Assembly (NCBI RefSeq): GCF_016865365.1
Contig: NZ_AP024469.1
Span: 4,556,501-4,620,500, forward strand
Origin: Geobacter sp. SVR
GTDB taxonomy: Bacteria > Desulfobacterota > Desulfuromonadia > Geobacterales > Pseudopelobacteraceae
DNA length: 64,000 bases
Direction of reading: 5' to 3'
In this document: positions 54,812 through 63,547 of the stretch, piece after piece
Layout: each line of letters opens with the position of its first letter
Numbering within the stretch: position 1 is the first letter of the stretch
Translations under genes and position numbers: made by a program
Notes under the pieces: model-generated
The model's input: only the letters and a program-made list of their open reading frames with translations
What the model was told of the DNA's origin: nothing
Databases searched by the model: none

Positions 54812-56332
54812 TTAGTGCTTGCCCCCGCCCGCCACGTCGTGCCCACCGGCAGAGTGGCACTCACTGCAGTTCGTCTTGAACAATTCATCGCCAATGTCGA
54901 CCGGATGGACGAAATCGGTCACCTTCTGTCCTGCCGGAATGTTTTCCTGGGTCTGTTTCAGGACATCGTGGCAAAGCTTGCAGTCCTTGGAAATGACCCT
55001 GCCTTCCGGAGACTTGTGTTTGCCGTCATGGCAACGGAAGCAACCAGGCGTGTAGAAGTGGCCGATATGGTTGGGATAGGTGTTCCATTTCACCTTCATC
55101 TTCGGGAAGTAATTGCGCTTGTAGATCGCCTGGATACGCTCCGAGGCCTGAGCGATGGCATCAGCCTTTTTAGAGGCTACCTCAGGATAATTCTTGGCGT
55201 AATAATCCTTGATACCGGCATCGATGGCCTTTACCGCTTCCTCGGTCGAGGTGTAGGGCTTCTCAAGCAACTCCACCGCTACCTTCTTCACAAAGGGGAG
55301 ACTGCGGTCGATGGTATTGGATGCGAAATTCCGGTCCATTTCCTCGCCCGGCGAATAATAGATATGGGTCGGCTTGTTGTGGCAATCGGTACAGTCCATC
55401 AGCCGCTTTTCAGCCTTGCCGATCTCCTCGCGGGTCAACGGCTTGCTCGAATCCATATACTCGGTAATTTTTCCATCTGCGCCTTTGACGGCAACATAAG
55501 GGATGGTAAGCCGCTGCTTATCGCCGGCAATGAAATGTACCTCACGCCCGATGTGCCAGTGAATTCCCATGGCATTCGGGGTCTTCGGCGTCCCGCCGAT
55601 CTTGATCAGCATGTCGATTTCACGCGGGGTATTGGTCTCGTTGGGTGCGTAGTGATAGAAGATCTTCTGCCGTCCGGCATAGAATTTCTGCGGCCAGTGA
55701 CAGTGTTCGCAGGTGCCGCGGGACGGGCGCAGGTTCTCGATCGGGGTGTGGATCGGGGTCGGCCATGAGTGGGTGGCGACGGCCCAGAGTTGGCGCATAC
55801 CGGAGATCTTGGCTTTGACATACCAGGCGGCGCCGGGACCAACGTGGCATTCGACGCACTTGACATTGGCGTGGGGAGAATTCTTCCAGGCGGTGTATTC
55901 CGGCTGCATCACCGTATGGCACAGTTCGCCGCAGAAGGTCGGAGATTCGGTGAACTCAAACCCCTTGATGGAAGCGACACCGATAACGGCGAAAAATACC
56001 ACCGTTGCAAAGGCAAAGAAAACGGTAAGGCGCAGTTTCTGGGGGTCGTTAAAGTCCAAACGGGGCAGCGGAGGCAGCTCCACGTCCGGATGCATGCGCT
56101 CCTGCTTGCGCACCCGCCAGGCTCCCAGATACGTCAGCACGCCGCCCAAAATAATGCCGCCGGGCAGCGCCAGATAGGTAAACATTTCAAGGTACGGGTT
56201 CTCCACACCCATGAAAGCCTGCAGGGCCAGCACAAGAACGATCACCAGGGCCGAAACCGCGGAAATCAGCATGCCGATCAGACTGATCGGATTCATGTAA
56301 TACTTGAAAATACCTCTCTTCGCCTTACTCAT
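54812..56332 (-). CDS. imcH: ImcH-like seven-heme NapC/NirT cytochrome c
   Basis: A 506-aa inner-membrane multiheme cytochrome expected to oxidise menaquinol and pass electrons to periplasmic cytochromes. Three hydrophobic segments lie at about 19-41, 51-72 and 102-122. Heme sites are CGELCH (134, a CX3CH form) and CXXCH at 159, 208, 314, 431, 451 and 489, so seven in all. In Geobacter sulfurreducens ImcH is a NapC/NirT-type seven-heme cytochrome needed for high-potential extracellular acceptors; length and layout fit. The assignment is by layout, so a related paralogue is possible. It converges on the trxB operon across two hairpins. Confidence 0.75.
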   Translation of the reverse strand: MSKAKRGIFKYYMNPISLIGMLISAVSALVIVLVLALQAFMGVENPYLEMFTYLALPGGIILGGVLTYLGAWRVRKQERMHPDVELPPLPRLDFNDPQKLRLTVFFAFATVVFFAVIGVASIKGFEFTESPTFCGELCHTVMQPEYTAWKNSPHANVKCVECHVGPGAAWYVKAKISGMRQLWAVATHSWPTPIHTPIENLRPSRGTCEHCHWPQKFYAGRQKIFYHYAPNETNTPREIDMLIKIGGTPKTPNAMGIHWHIGREVHFIAGDKQRLTIPYVAVKGADGKITEYMDSSKPLTREEIGKAEKRLMDCTDCHNKPTHIYYSPGEEMDRNFASNTIDRSLPFVKKVAVELLEKPYTSTEEAVKAIDAGIKDYYAKNYPEVASKKADAIAQASERIQAIYKRNYFPKMKVKWNTYPNHIGHFYTPGCFRCHDGKHKSPEGRVISKDCKLCHDVLKQTQENIPAGQKVTDFVHPVDIGDELFKTNCSECHSAGGHDVAGGGKH

Positions 56333-56742
56333 TGCTCCTCCAAACCATACCGATTATTTTGCACGAGGGAACCGACGCTTAAGCTCCCCATCTCCCTTTT
56401 GCAAACGAAGTCTTTTATCATGCCATAGGGCCTTTTGCAACCCAAATTAAACCGCATAGCTCAGGGAAAATTTCGACATTTAATTGAGGCTTTGGAATCC
56501 CAACCCTCAATTGCTCCAACCTCCGACCCACTCTACCTAATTCCCATATAACTCCTTTCTACAAAACAGCTTATTAAATATACACAAGGACAACAGGCCT
56601 GAATTATTGTATAAATAAGTGAGTACCTCTGAATTTTTAATTGACAAACCAACATCGTCACTATTAATTTAACATTGTTTTATTTATCAAATCATTGCTT
56701 GCAGCACCGGTGGCGAATCAACCTGTTAAGGGGGTGGGGAGA
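56333..56742. other. AT-rich 410-bp divergent intergenic region
   Basis: This region separates the imcH-like gene (minus) from the tetraheme/FeS/NrfD operon (plus) and is clearly AT-rich against its surroundings, as expected for back-to-back promoters. TTGACA at 56641 is a perfect -35 for the plus strand. TATAAA at 56610 could be a -10 element but lacks a matching -35. No further gene is seen. Confidence 0.6.
56641..56669 (+). promoter_or_regulatory. Candidate sigma-70 promoter of the tetraheme/FeS/NrfD operon
   Basis: TTGACA at 56641-56646, 17 bases, then TTAATT at 56664-56669. The -35 is perfect and the -10 weak. It lies about 75 bases before the likely start of the cytochrome gene. Confidence 0.4.
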
Positions 56743-57231
56743 TTGAAAAATCATGTTTTGCGTCCGTTGTACGTTGCCCTGGCCTTGGTGGGGTTCATCC
56801 TTTTTGTGAGGAAGCTGTTGGTCCCTGTTGATTTCGGCATCTACGAGCGGGGATACATGTACGGCTGGCACCGCAAGTCCAATGAGGCAGAGTGGAAAGG
56901 GGTCAGGATCAAGTACAAGACTGACAAGGGGTGCCGTGACTGTCATCGGGACAAGTACGAGGAAATCTCGAAATCGGGCCACAGCATCATCAGCTGCGAA
57001 AACTGCCACGGCCCCAGATATGAGCACCCCAAAGATCCGCCGGGCCTGACTGTCGACCGCAGCAGAGGGCTGTGTGTCCGCTGCCACGCCCACATCCCGT
57101 ACATGACCGGCGGCAGGGGTGATATTCCGGGGATCGACCCGGAGAAACACTACCCCCAGGCGGAATGCGTCATGTGCCACTTGTCCCATAATCCAAAACC
57201 GATGAATCAGAAGCGGGAGGCCAGATCATGA
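56743..57231 (+). CDS. Membrane-anchored tetraheme cytochrome c
   Basis: About 162 aa, with an N-terminal membrane anchor (VLRPLYVALALVGFILFV) and four CXXCH heme sites: CRDCH, CENCH, CVRCH and CVMCH. It is the probable electron-output subunit of a quinol oxidoreductase with the following FeS and NrfD-like genes. The start is uncertain: TTG at 56743 has a purine-rich AAGGGGGTGG upstream and keeps the anchor intact; GTG at 56734 or TTG at 56695 are alternatives. Its stop overlaps the next gene's ATG (ATGA). Confidence 0.85.
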   Translation: MKNHVLRPLYVALALVGFILFVRKLLVPVDFGIYERGYMYGWHRKSNEAEWKGVRIKYKTDKGCRDCHRDKYEEISKSGHSIISCENCHGPRYEHPKDPPGLTVDRSRGLCVRCHAHIPYMTGGRGDIPGIDPEKHYPQAECVMCHLSHNPKPMNQKREARS

Positions 57232-58013
57232 TCAATCGCCGCCAATTCTGCAAACGTGCCATCATCGCCGTCGGAGGGCTGATGCTGCCGCTGGCCGCTC
57301 TGGAGATATTCGATCCCCGCACCCTTCAGGCCGAGAAAGAGACAGGCAACAAAACTCGCTGGGGTTTTCTGGTGGACACCCGCAAGTGCGTCGGATGCGG
57401 CTTCTGCGTCAAGGCCTGCAAGATCGAAAACGAAGTTCCGTACGATGCCAATGTCACTAGAACCTGGGTGGAGCGCTACGTCGTCACCCGGGACGGCAAG
57501 ACCTACATCGACTCCCCCAAGGGAGCCCGCGACGGCTTCACGTCCCCGAAGATCGACCAGAACCATCACGGTATGCATGAAATCCCCCCCCAGGAGGTAA
57601 CCAAGGCTTTTTTTGTCCCCAAGTTGTGCAACCAGTGTGAAAATCCCCCCTGCGTGCAGGTCTGCCCGGTGGGGGCCACGTACCAGACCGAGGATGGTGT
57701 GGTTCTGATCGACCGTACGTGGTGCATCGGCTGTGGCTACTGCATCATGGGGTGCCCCTACAGCGTCCGCTTCTTTCACCCGGTCCACCACGTGGCCGAG
57801 AAGTGCAACTTTTGCTACCACCGCATCTCACAGGGGATGAAAACCGCCTGCGTCGACGCCTGCCCATTCGGCGCCCGCAGCGTTGGCAACTTGAAGGACC
57901 CGGATGATCCGGTCACAAGGATCATAATGACCGAACGGGTCAGCGTGCTCAAAGAGGAGTACGGCACCAAGCCACAGGTGTTCTACCTGGGATTATCCAA
58001 GGAGGTGAAATAG
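57228..58013 (+). CDS. Periplasmic four-cluster ferredoxin subunit with Tat signal
   Basis: A 261-aa protein of the HybA/PsrB/DmsB group. The N-terminus INRRQFCKRAIIAVGG is a twin-arginine signal, so export is predicted. Four [4Fe-4S] sites are seen: CVGCGFCVKAC, CNQCENPPCVQVC, CIGCGYCIMGC and CNFCYHRI ending in ACVDACPFGA. It links the NrfD-like quinol site to the tetraheme cytochrome. This cytochrome-FeS-NrfD set resembles the Cbc-type complexes described in Geobacter; which one it matches cannot be told here. Confidence 0.9.
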   Translation: MINRRQFCKRAIIAVGGLMLPLAALEIFDPRTLQAEKETGNKTRWGFLVDTRKCVGCGFCVKACKIENEVPYDANVTRTWVERYVVTRDGKTYIDSPKGARDGFTSPKIDQNHHGMHEIPPQEVTKAFFVPKLCNQCENPPCVQVCPVGATYQTEDGVVLIDRTWCIGCGYCIMGCPYSVRFFHPVHHVAEKCNFCYHRISQGMKTACVDACPFGARSVGNLKDPDDPVTRIIMTERVSVLKEEYGTKPQVFYLGLSKEVK

Positions 58014-58014
58014 C

Positions 58015-59274
58015 ATGGGACACGGCGAGGTCTGGACCCTGAAGGAATTTTTCGTCTACCCCAACGAGTATATCTACTGGTCGATCCAGATCGTGATGTA
58101 CCCGTTTATGACCGGTCTCGTGGCCGGTGCGTTCGTGCTCTCTTCTCTCTACCACGTCTTCGGCCTGAAGCAGCTAAAGGACATCGCACGCTTCTCGCTG
58201 GTCTTTTCGCTGGCGCTGCTGCCGGTGGCGATGATGCCGCTCATGCTGCACCTGCAGCAGCCCCTGCGGGGCATCAACGTCATGATGACCCCGCATTTCA
58301 CCTCCGCCATCGCTGCCTTCGGCATTGTCTTCACCACCTATGGCCTGATCGTGGCCTCGGAGATCTGGTTTGTCTACCGGCGGTTCATCGTGGAAAGCGT
58401 TCTGGAATTGCGTGCCAAGGGCGAAAAGACATCGGCCGAATGGCTGAAGTTGACCATCTATTCGGTCCTGTCCATGGGGGCCATGGACCTGAGCCCCGAA
58501 GCCCTGAACAAGGATGAGCGTGCAGTGACCATACTGGCTGGCGTGGGAATCCCGGTGGCCTGCTTCCTTCATGGTTATGCGGGCTTCATCTTCGGGTCGG
58601 TCAAGGCCAATGCCCTTTGGATGACACCGCTGATGCCGGTCATCTTCATCTGCTCCGCCGTGGTCTCCGGCATTGCCTTATGCCTGCTGACCTACATCCT
58701 GACCATGGAAATTCGCAAGCTGATCGCCGCCTACAATCGCAAGACCTACCCCAAGGAGCAACATCCCTCTCCCGAAGAATTGGGGAGTGTTGAACTGCAC
58801 GTGGTGAAGACAACCGCAAAGTACCTGGTCATGTTCCTGGTGCTGGCGATTACGCTGGAGCTGCTGGATCTGATCTTCAGGGGCTATACGGCAGTCAGGT
58901 CGTGGGACATCCTGCGGCGGGTGATTTATGAAAAGGACTTCGTCAAGATCTTCGTACTTCAGTACGGCATGGGCAACCTGATCCCCTTCCTCCTCTTCCT
59001 CGTACCGGGGCTCACGGTCAGGCGGGCCGCTGTCGGCTGCGCCCTCTGTCTGGTCGGCATCTTCATGATGCGCTGGAACGTGGTCATCGGAGGCCAGGCA
59101 TTTTCGGGGTCTTTTGCCGGATTCATGGAGTACAAACTGCCGCTGTGGCCCGATGACCTGGAGACCTTCAAAGAGGGGCTGATGGGCGCACTGATGGTGG
59201 CCGCGACCCCCTTTGTACTATTTTACACGATCACCAGAATCCTGCCGGTATTCGGTGTAAAGGATTCCCACTGA
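58015..59274 (+). CDS. NrfD/PsrC-like quinol-oxidising membrane subunit
   Basis: A 419-aa integral membrane protein with about nine or ten hydrophobic segments, beginning with YWSIQIVMYPFMTGLVAGAF and ending with LMGALMVAATPFVLFYTITR. The pattern fits the NrfD/PsrC family, which holds the menaquinone site of complexes with FeS partners. It starts just after the FeS gene stop with GGAGGTGAAA upstream. No heme or catalytic cysteine motif is seen, as is usual in the family. Direction, quinol oxidation or quinone reduction, is not certain from sequence. Confidence 0.88.
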   Translation: MGHGEVWTLKEFFVYPNEYIYWSIQIVMYPFMTGLVAGAFVLSSLYHVFGLKQLKDIARFSLVFSLALLPVAMMPLMLHLQQPLRGINVMMTPHFTSAIAAFGIVFTTYGLIVASEIWFVYRRFIVESVLELRAKGEKTSAEWLKLTIYSVLSMGAMDLSPEALNKDERAVTILAGVGIPVACFLHGYAGFIFGSVKANALWMTPLMPVIFICSAVVSGIALCLLTYILTMEIRKLIAAYNRKTYPKEQHPSPEELGSVELHVVKTTAKYLVMFLVLAITLELLDLIFRGYTAVRSWDILRRVIYEKDFVKIFVLQYGMGNLIPFLLFLVPGLTVRRAAVGCALCLVGIFMMRWNVVIGGQAFSGSFAGFMEYKLPLWPDDLETFKEGLMGALMVAATPFVLFYTITRILPVFGVKDSH

Positions 59275-59345
59275 TGGATCCTCGGGAGAAATCCAAATAT
59301 CCAGGACTGGAGTGTCATCAGATGACCTGAGTCACAATCGAGCTG

Positions 59346-59367
59346 CAGGCCCGTCCTTGCGGGCCTG
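59346..59367 (+). other. GC-rich hairpin before the DUF2339-like gene
   Basis: CAGGCCCG at 59346-59353 pairs with CGGGCCTG at 59360-59367, loop of six. No T run follows, so it is not a typical terminator. It lies seven bases before a GGGAGG ribosome site and could affect translation. Confidence 0.4.
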
Positions 59368-59384
59368 TCCGCCGGGAGGTGCGC

Positions 59385-61244
59385 ATGTCTCATACAGCGG
59401 AAACCCCTGAAGAAAAGGTCGACGAACTTTCCGCCCGGATACGGGCTCTGGAACGCCAGCTGGAGGCCATGACCGAGCGGACAGGATCGGGTGAGGCGGC
59501 CAAAACCGCGTCACCGGATTCTCACCCCCCGGCGACGACCAGCACACTACATTCCGACGAAGAGTCACCCGATTTTTCGGAGGAGGTTCTGTCATGGGTT
59601 CGTCGCGCTGCTCTTCTGCCGCGCCTCTCAACCCTGTGCTTCATGCTGGTGGTGGCACTCATCCTGCGCACCATCACCGACAGCGGCCTGATCGCCAGAT
59701 CGGCCGGGGTCAGCCTCGGCATGTTCTATGCCGCCGGACTGATCGCCTTCGGCTACTACAAGTATGGCAGAAGCAGTCCCCTGGCGCCGGTACTCACCGC
59801 CTGCGGCGCACTGCTGATGCCGGTCATCGTGGTCGAGACCCACACGCATTTCCAGTCGCTTCCACTGGTGCCTGCCTATCTGGCCCTGATCGGCACCGGC
59901 ATCGGCACGGCATACATCAGCCGGCGGTTCAACGTCTTCACCCCCATTTCGGTCGGCATTCTCGGCATGGCCCTGGGAGGGGCCGCCATAGACTACCCCC
60001 ACCCCTATTTCCCGTATCTCTGCATGGTACTCATCACTGCAAATGTCATGGGGTATTATGCCGCCGGCCTGAAGCAATGTTCATGGCTGCGCTGGACCAC
60101 GCTCGTGGTCACCATGCTCATGCTCCTGCTCTGGGGATTACGGCTTGGTCAGGGATTGAGTCAGGGGGAGACTCCTACACCGGATCTGGCAGTCGCCTGG
60201 TTCCTCCCGGTTCTGACCGTCTTTGCCCTGACCTTCCCGGTTCTCGGCCTGCTCGGCATCATTCGCAGCAAATCGTCAAAGACCTCGCGATTCGACCTCA
60301 TGCTTCCTATACTCAACGCCGCCTGGGCATTTACCGTGGCATACCATGCGATCGAGGCGCCTGGAAAACGAATAGTCGGGATAATCGGAATCATTGCGGC
60401 CATCGCTCATCTGGCCCTATCCTTCTGGCTGGCGCGACGAAATGTTATGGGTGCTCCGGGAACCGGTTCCTTCGCCTTTGCCGGCGGAATACTGTTGGCA
60501 CTGGCACTTCCGGCCGCCACGGGCATGTTTACCCTTTCGCTGGCAGCCATCTCACTCGTAGCCATTTTCCTGGCGGTCATGTCACGTGTATGGAAAAACG
60601 GCGGGGTCAGGCTGTGCACCTACCTGTTTCATATCTACAGCTGCACCGCACTCGTGATAATGCTCCGCGGCGAAGGTGCCGCCGCGACCGATCTCATCAA
60701 CATACTTCCAGCCGGTTTGCTCGCCATCGTCATCCTGTACCAGTACCAGTGGTGCCGCCGGAATCCTCCGCCCGCCGGTCATATATTCTTTTCCAGTATT
60801 GACGACAAGGACCGCAGTGCCGCGCTGCTCCTCGTTGCTGCATTGCTGTGCGGTTATTATGCCATGCGAATCGGCATGTATCACGGCGTGCACCTGCTCG
60901 CAGCAGACGCGCGACACGAGGCCTTCCGGTGCGGGGAGTCAGTACTGATCAATCTTTCGGCGGCGGGATTGATGCTGTTCGCCTACCTGCGGGCTAACCG
61001 GGAGATCCGGAACATCGCCGTTCTGGTCACCATTACAGGGGGGCTCAAGGTCTTCCTGTCCGACCTTATCGGTGCCCATGGACTCCCGCTGGTGCTGAGC
61101 GTGTTCTCATTCGGACTGACTGCGGCCATCGAATCGGTTGCCCTGGGCAAATGGCCGAAACATGCGGTAGAAAGAGAAGAGGAACCGGAGCTGCCGTCCC
61201 AGGCAGCGGTCCCTCTGGTGTCATCTTCGGAAGGGATGGGTTGA
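59385..61244 (+). CDS. DUF2339-like polytopic membrane protein
   Basis: About 619 aa. The first ~35 residues form a coiled-coil (EEKVDELSARIRALERQLEA), followed by a polar link and then many hydrophobic segments from about residue 85 to the end. An N-terminal coiled-coil with a long array of membrane helices matches the DUF2339 type of predicted membrane proteins, whose function is unknown. The ATG at 59385 has GGGAGG five bases before it. It lies 110 bases after the NrfD gene on the same strand, so possible co-transcription is the only hint of a role. Confidence 0.6.
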   Translation: MSHTAETPEEKVDELSARIRALERQLEAMTERTGSGEAAKTASPDSHPPATTSTLHSDEESPDFSEEVLSWVRRAALLPRLSTLCFMLVVALILRTITDSGLIARSAGVSLGMFYAAGLIAFGYYKYGRSSPLAPVLTACGALLMPVIVVETHTHFQSLPLVPAYLALIGTGIGTAYISRRFNVFTPISVGILGMALGGAAIDYPHPYFPYLCMVLITANVMGYYAAGLKQCSWLRWTTLVVTMLMLLLWGLRLGQGLSQGETPTPDLAVAWFLPVLTVFALTFPVLGLLGIIRSKSSKTSRFDLMLPILNAAWAFTVAYHAIEAPGKRIVGIIGIIAAIAHLALSFWLARRNVMGAPGTGSFAFAGGILLALALPAATGMFTLSLAAISLVAIFLAVMSRVWKNGGVRLCTYLFHIYSCTALVIMLRGEGAAATDLINILPAGLLAIVILYQYQWCRRNPPPAGHIFFSSIDDKDRSAALLLVAALLCGYYAMRIGMYHGVHLLAADARHEAFRCGESVLINLSAAGLMLFAYLRANREIRNIAVLVTITGGLKVFLSDLIGAHGLPLVLSVFSFGLTAAIESVALGKWPKHAVEREEEPELPSQAAVPLVSSSEGMG

Positions 61245-61335
61245 GTATGCAATTCCATGCATCAAAAAGAAGGCAAACGCCGTAACAAGACAAGCCACTT
61301 TCAATCGTTATATTCCCGAAATTCCACAAAAAAAA

Positions 61336-61357
61336 GGGGGGGCTCACAAGCCCCCCC
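61336..61357 (-). terminator. Strong terminator of the cbcL-like gene
   Basis: A nine-bp stem of a G run with its C run (61336-61344 with 61349-61357) and a four-base loop, followed on the minus strand by eight Ts. It lies 23 bases past the cytochrome stop. Confidence 0.9.
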
Positions 61358-61380
61358 AAGGTTTTCACTGCTGTGGATTG

Positions 61381-63237
61381 TCAGTGCCCGCCGCCGCTCA
61401 GGAAGGCCATGATCATCAGAGCCAGCAGCCCCAGGCCGATCGCTACGGCCGTGAAGCCGAAGCCCTTCAGGAAGAAGTCATAGATGACCCCGCTGGTTTT
61501 ACGGCAGGCGAACTGCTCGGTGATGCCGGCCTCTTCATAACGCTTCCACTGATCGCCACGCTCCTCGATCATCTCTTCCTTGCCGATCTGGCCGTTGAAG
61601 ATGACGAAATCCATCGGGAACTTCTCGGGCCTTCCATGGGTGTTGAAGAAATGGACCGAGAATATGAACCCTGTCGCCAGAAGCGCTTCGTCCGAGTGGA
61701 TGATGGTGGCCACGTTAAAGGCCCAGCCAGGCAGGAAGAGGCCGAAGAATTCGGGGAACCAGAGCATCAGGCCGGATCCTCCGATGGCAAACATACCCCA
61801 GAAGACCGCGATGAAGTCGAATTTCTCCCAATAGGTCCAGCGCTCGAAGGTCGGTTTCGGTCCTTTGAAGAGGAACCACTTGACCATGCCGATCACGTCC
61901 TTGATATCGCGGAGGTTCGGACAGAGTGAATCAGGGCCGAACAGCCGCTGCAGGAAGTTGCCCGGGATGTCTTTCCTGATGAAGAGGAAGTGAATGCTCA
62001 TGGCCAGCGCAGAACCGAAATAGACGAAGGTAATTCCGGCGCAGATACGGTGGATCAGGCCGGCATTGGCCGAACCGCCATACATCTTCATCATGGCCAC
62101 CGCCCATGGCTGTCCGGCGAATTTGAGCGGCAGACCGGTCAGCGAGAGTCCCAGGAAACTGGTGATCACCAGGAAGTGCAGGAAGATGTGGATCCGGTTG
62201 AAACGGCGGTACTGCTTATGGGCATCGGGCATGACATGATGATGTTCGCCCCTTTGCAGGAGTGCTGCTTTCTCCCTGTTCTCCACGAAACCGCGGAACA
62301 TCCACAACAGGGTGTGGACCCAGAAAACGGCGAAGGTACTGACCAGCAGCCCGGTCATGCTGATAAAGGTGTAGTACAGGATCGGGTATTTTTCCCGGTC
62401 GGTCATTTCGCCGTGGGCGTAGAACTTGGTGAACAGCCCGCTCGCATTGGCGTGACAGCGGCCGCAGACCTTGGTCAGATTATTCGGATTGACGCTGGAC
62501 TGGGGGTCTGCTTTGGGAAGCACCGAATGGGCCGTGTGGCAGTCAGCGCATCCGGCCACCTTCTCAGGGAAACCGAGGCGATAGTTCTTGCCGTGGTAGC
62601 TTTCCATGTAGGATTTGACCGCCACGGTGGTGACCTTGTTCTTGGCCATCAGCTTCTCGTCGCTGTGGCACTTCATGCACACCTTGGTATGAAACTCGCG
62701 GTTGGCGCGGCTGTTTGGATCGCCCAGCGGCTTGATATCGTGCAGGTTGTGGCAGTCATGGCAGGCTGCCGAATCCATGTTGCCCGCGGCAACACCTTTG
62801 CCATGAACCGATTTCCGATATACCGATTCCTTGTCGTGGCACTGGATACATTTGGCAACCGCAATGCGTTTGTCGTTTTTCCAGTAGGTGTGAGTATGGA
62901 TGTCGGTGTGGCACTGCGCGCAGGTGACCCCTTTTTCGGCGTGGATGCTGGCGAAGTGTTCGGAGTTCTGCTTCTTGTGACAGCGCTCGCACTGCACTTT
63001 CTCGACCTTGATCTCCTTCTTCATGTGCTTGAGGAGATCGGTGATGTCCACATGACAGCTGGTGCAGGCGTTCTTGCCATGAACAGAGGAGGCAAAGGCC
63101 TGAACGGAGATCTTGTCAGAATGACAACCAAGGCAGGTGGCGGGGTCGATGGCCATGCCCTGTTCGGAACGGGCCGGGCCGGCCCAGAGGACAACGAGGA
63201 ACAAAAGCGGCAGGGTGCGACGGAATAACACAAACAT
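61381..63237 (-). CDS. cbcL: CbcL-like nine-heme cytochrome c fused to cytochrome b
   Basis: A 618-aa inner-membrane protein. A signal peptide (FVLFRRTLPLLFLVVLWAGP) precedes nine CXXCH sites at residues 35, 58, 83, 106, 130, 159, 187, 230 and 258. The second half has about five or six membrane helices of a HydC/FdnI-type diheme cytochrome b (histidines in RIHIFLHFLVI, LIHRICAG and TIIHSDEALL). In Geobacter sulfurreducens CbcL has this same nine-heme plus cytochrome b layout and serves low-potential acceptors. Layout supports the name, but paralogues exist. AAGGAGGGAG precedes the ATG. Confidence 0.78.
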   Translation of the reverse strand: MFVLFRRTLPLLFLVVLWAGPARSEQGMAIDPATCLGCHSDKISVQAFASSVHGKNACTSCHVDITDLLKHMKKEIKVEKVQCERCHKKQNSEHFASIHAEKGVTCAQCHTDIHTHTYWKNDKRIAVAKCIQCHDKESVYRKSVHGKGVAAGNMDSAACHDCHNLHDIKPLGDPNSRANREFHTKVCMKCHSDEKLMAKNKVTTVAVKSYMESYHGKNYRLGFPEKVAGCADCHTAHSVLPKADPQSSVNPNNLTKVCGRCHANASGLFTKFYAHGEMTDREKYPILYYTFISMTGLLVSTFAVFWVHTLLWMFRGFVENREKAALLQRGEHHHVMPDAHKQYRRFNRIHIFLHFLVITSFLGLSLTGLPLKFAGQPWAVAMMKMYGGSANAGLIHRICAGITFVYFGSALAMSIHFLFIRKDIPGNFLQRLFGPDSLCPNLRDIKDVIGMVKWFLFKGPKPTFERWTYWEKFDFIAVFWGMFAIGGSGLMLWFPEFFGLFLPGWAFNVATIIHSDEALLATGFIFSVHFFNTHGRPEKFPMDFVIFNGQIGKEEMIEERGDQWKRYEEAGITEQFACRKTSGVIYDFFLKGFGFTAVAIGLGLLALMIMAFLSGGGH

Positions 63238-63547
63238 AAACCTACTCCCTCCTTGAAAGAAAGATTAACAGATCATGTGTGCATGCGATCGATACGTACT
63301 AACTACACAAGAGAGAGTGGAAATGCAATGTAAAACTGAATACAGCATACAGATTTAACGACGTTTTATTCCTGTGTTTTTGATGACTTATAAAGCTGTC
63401 CCTGCCCCAAACCAGAAAACATTCCGCCAGCTTGGAGCATTCAGGGAGTCTATCTTGACTTTAGATAGCCCTTTTGCTAGCTTTTAACACTGATTGAGAA
63501 ACACTATCAACGGCAGTAAGTTAAGAGCCCGAGCCGCAGGAGCAGGT
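63238..63547. other. 310-bp divergent intergenic region
   Basis: Between the cbcL-like gene (minus) and the aminotransferase (plus). It is fairly AT-rich and has no supported gene. It should hold promoters for both; a plus-strand candidate is given separately, and none was convincing on the minus strand. Confidence 0.55.
63455..63483 (+). promoter_or_regulatory. Candidate sigma-70 promoter of the aminotransferase
   Basis: TTGACT at 63455-63460, 17 bases, then TAGCTT at 63478-63483. A fair -35 with a poor -10, 65 bases before the start codon. Confidence 0.35.

Noticed and set aside
61990-63228. A 412-codon open frame on the plus strand
   Set aside because: It is antisense to the nine-heme cytochrome, which has all heme motifs and a good ribosome site.
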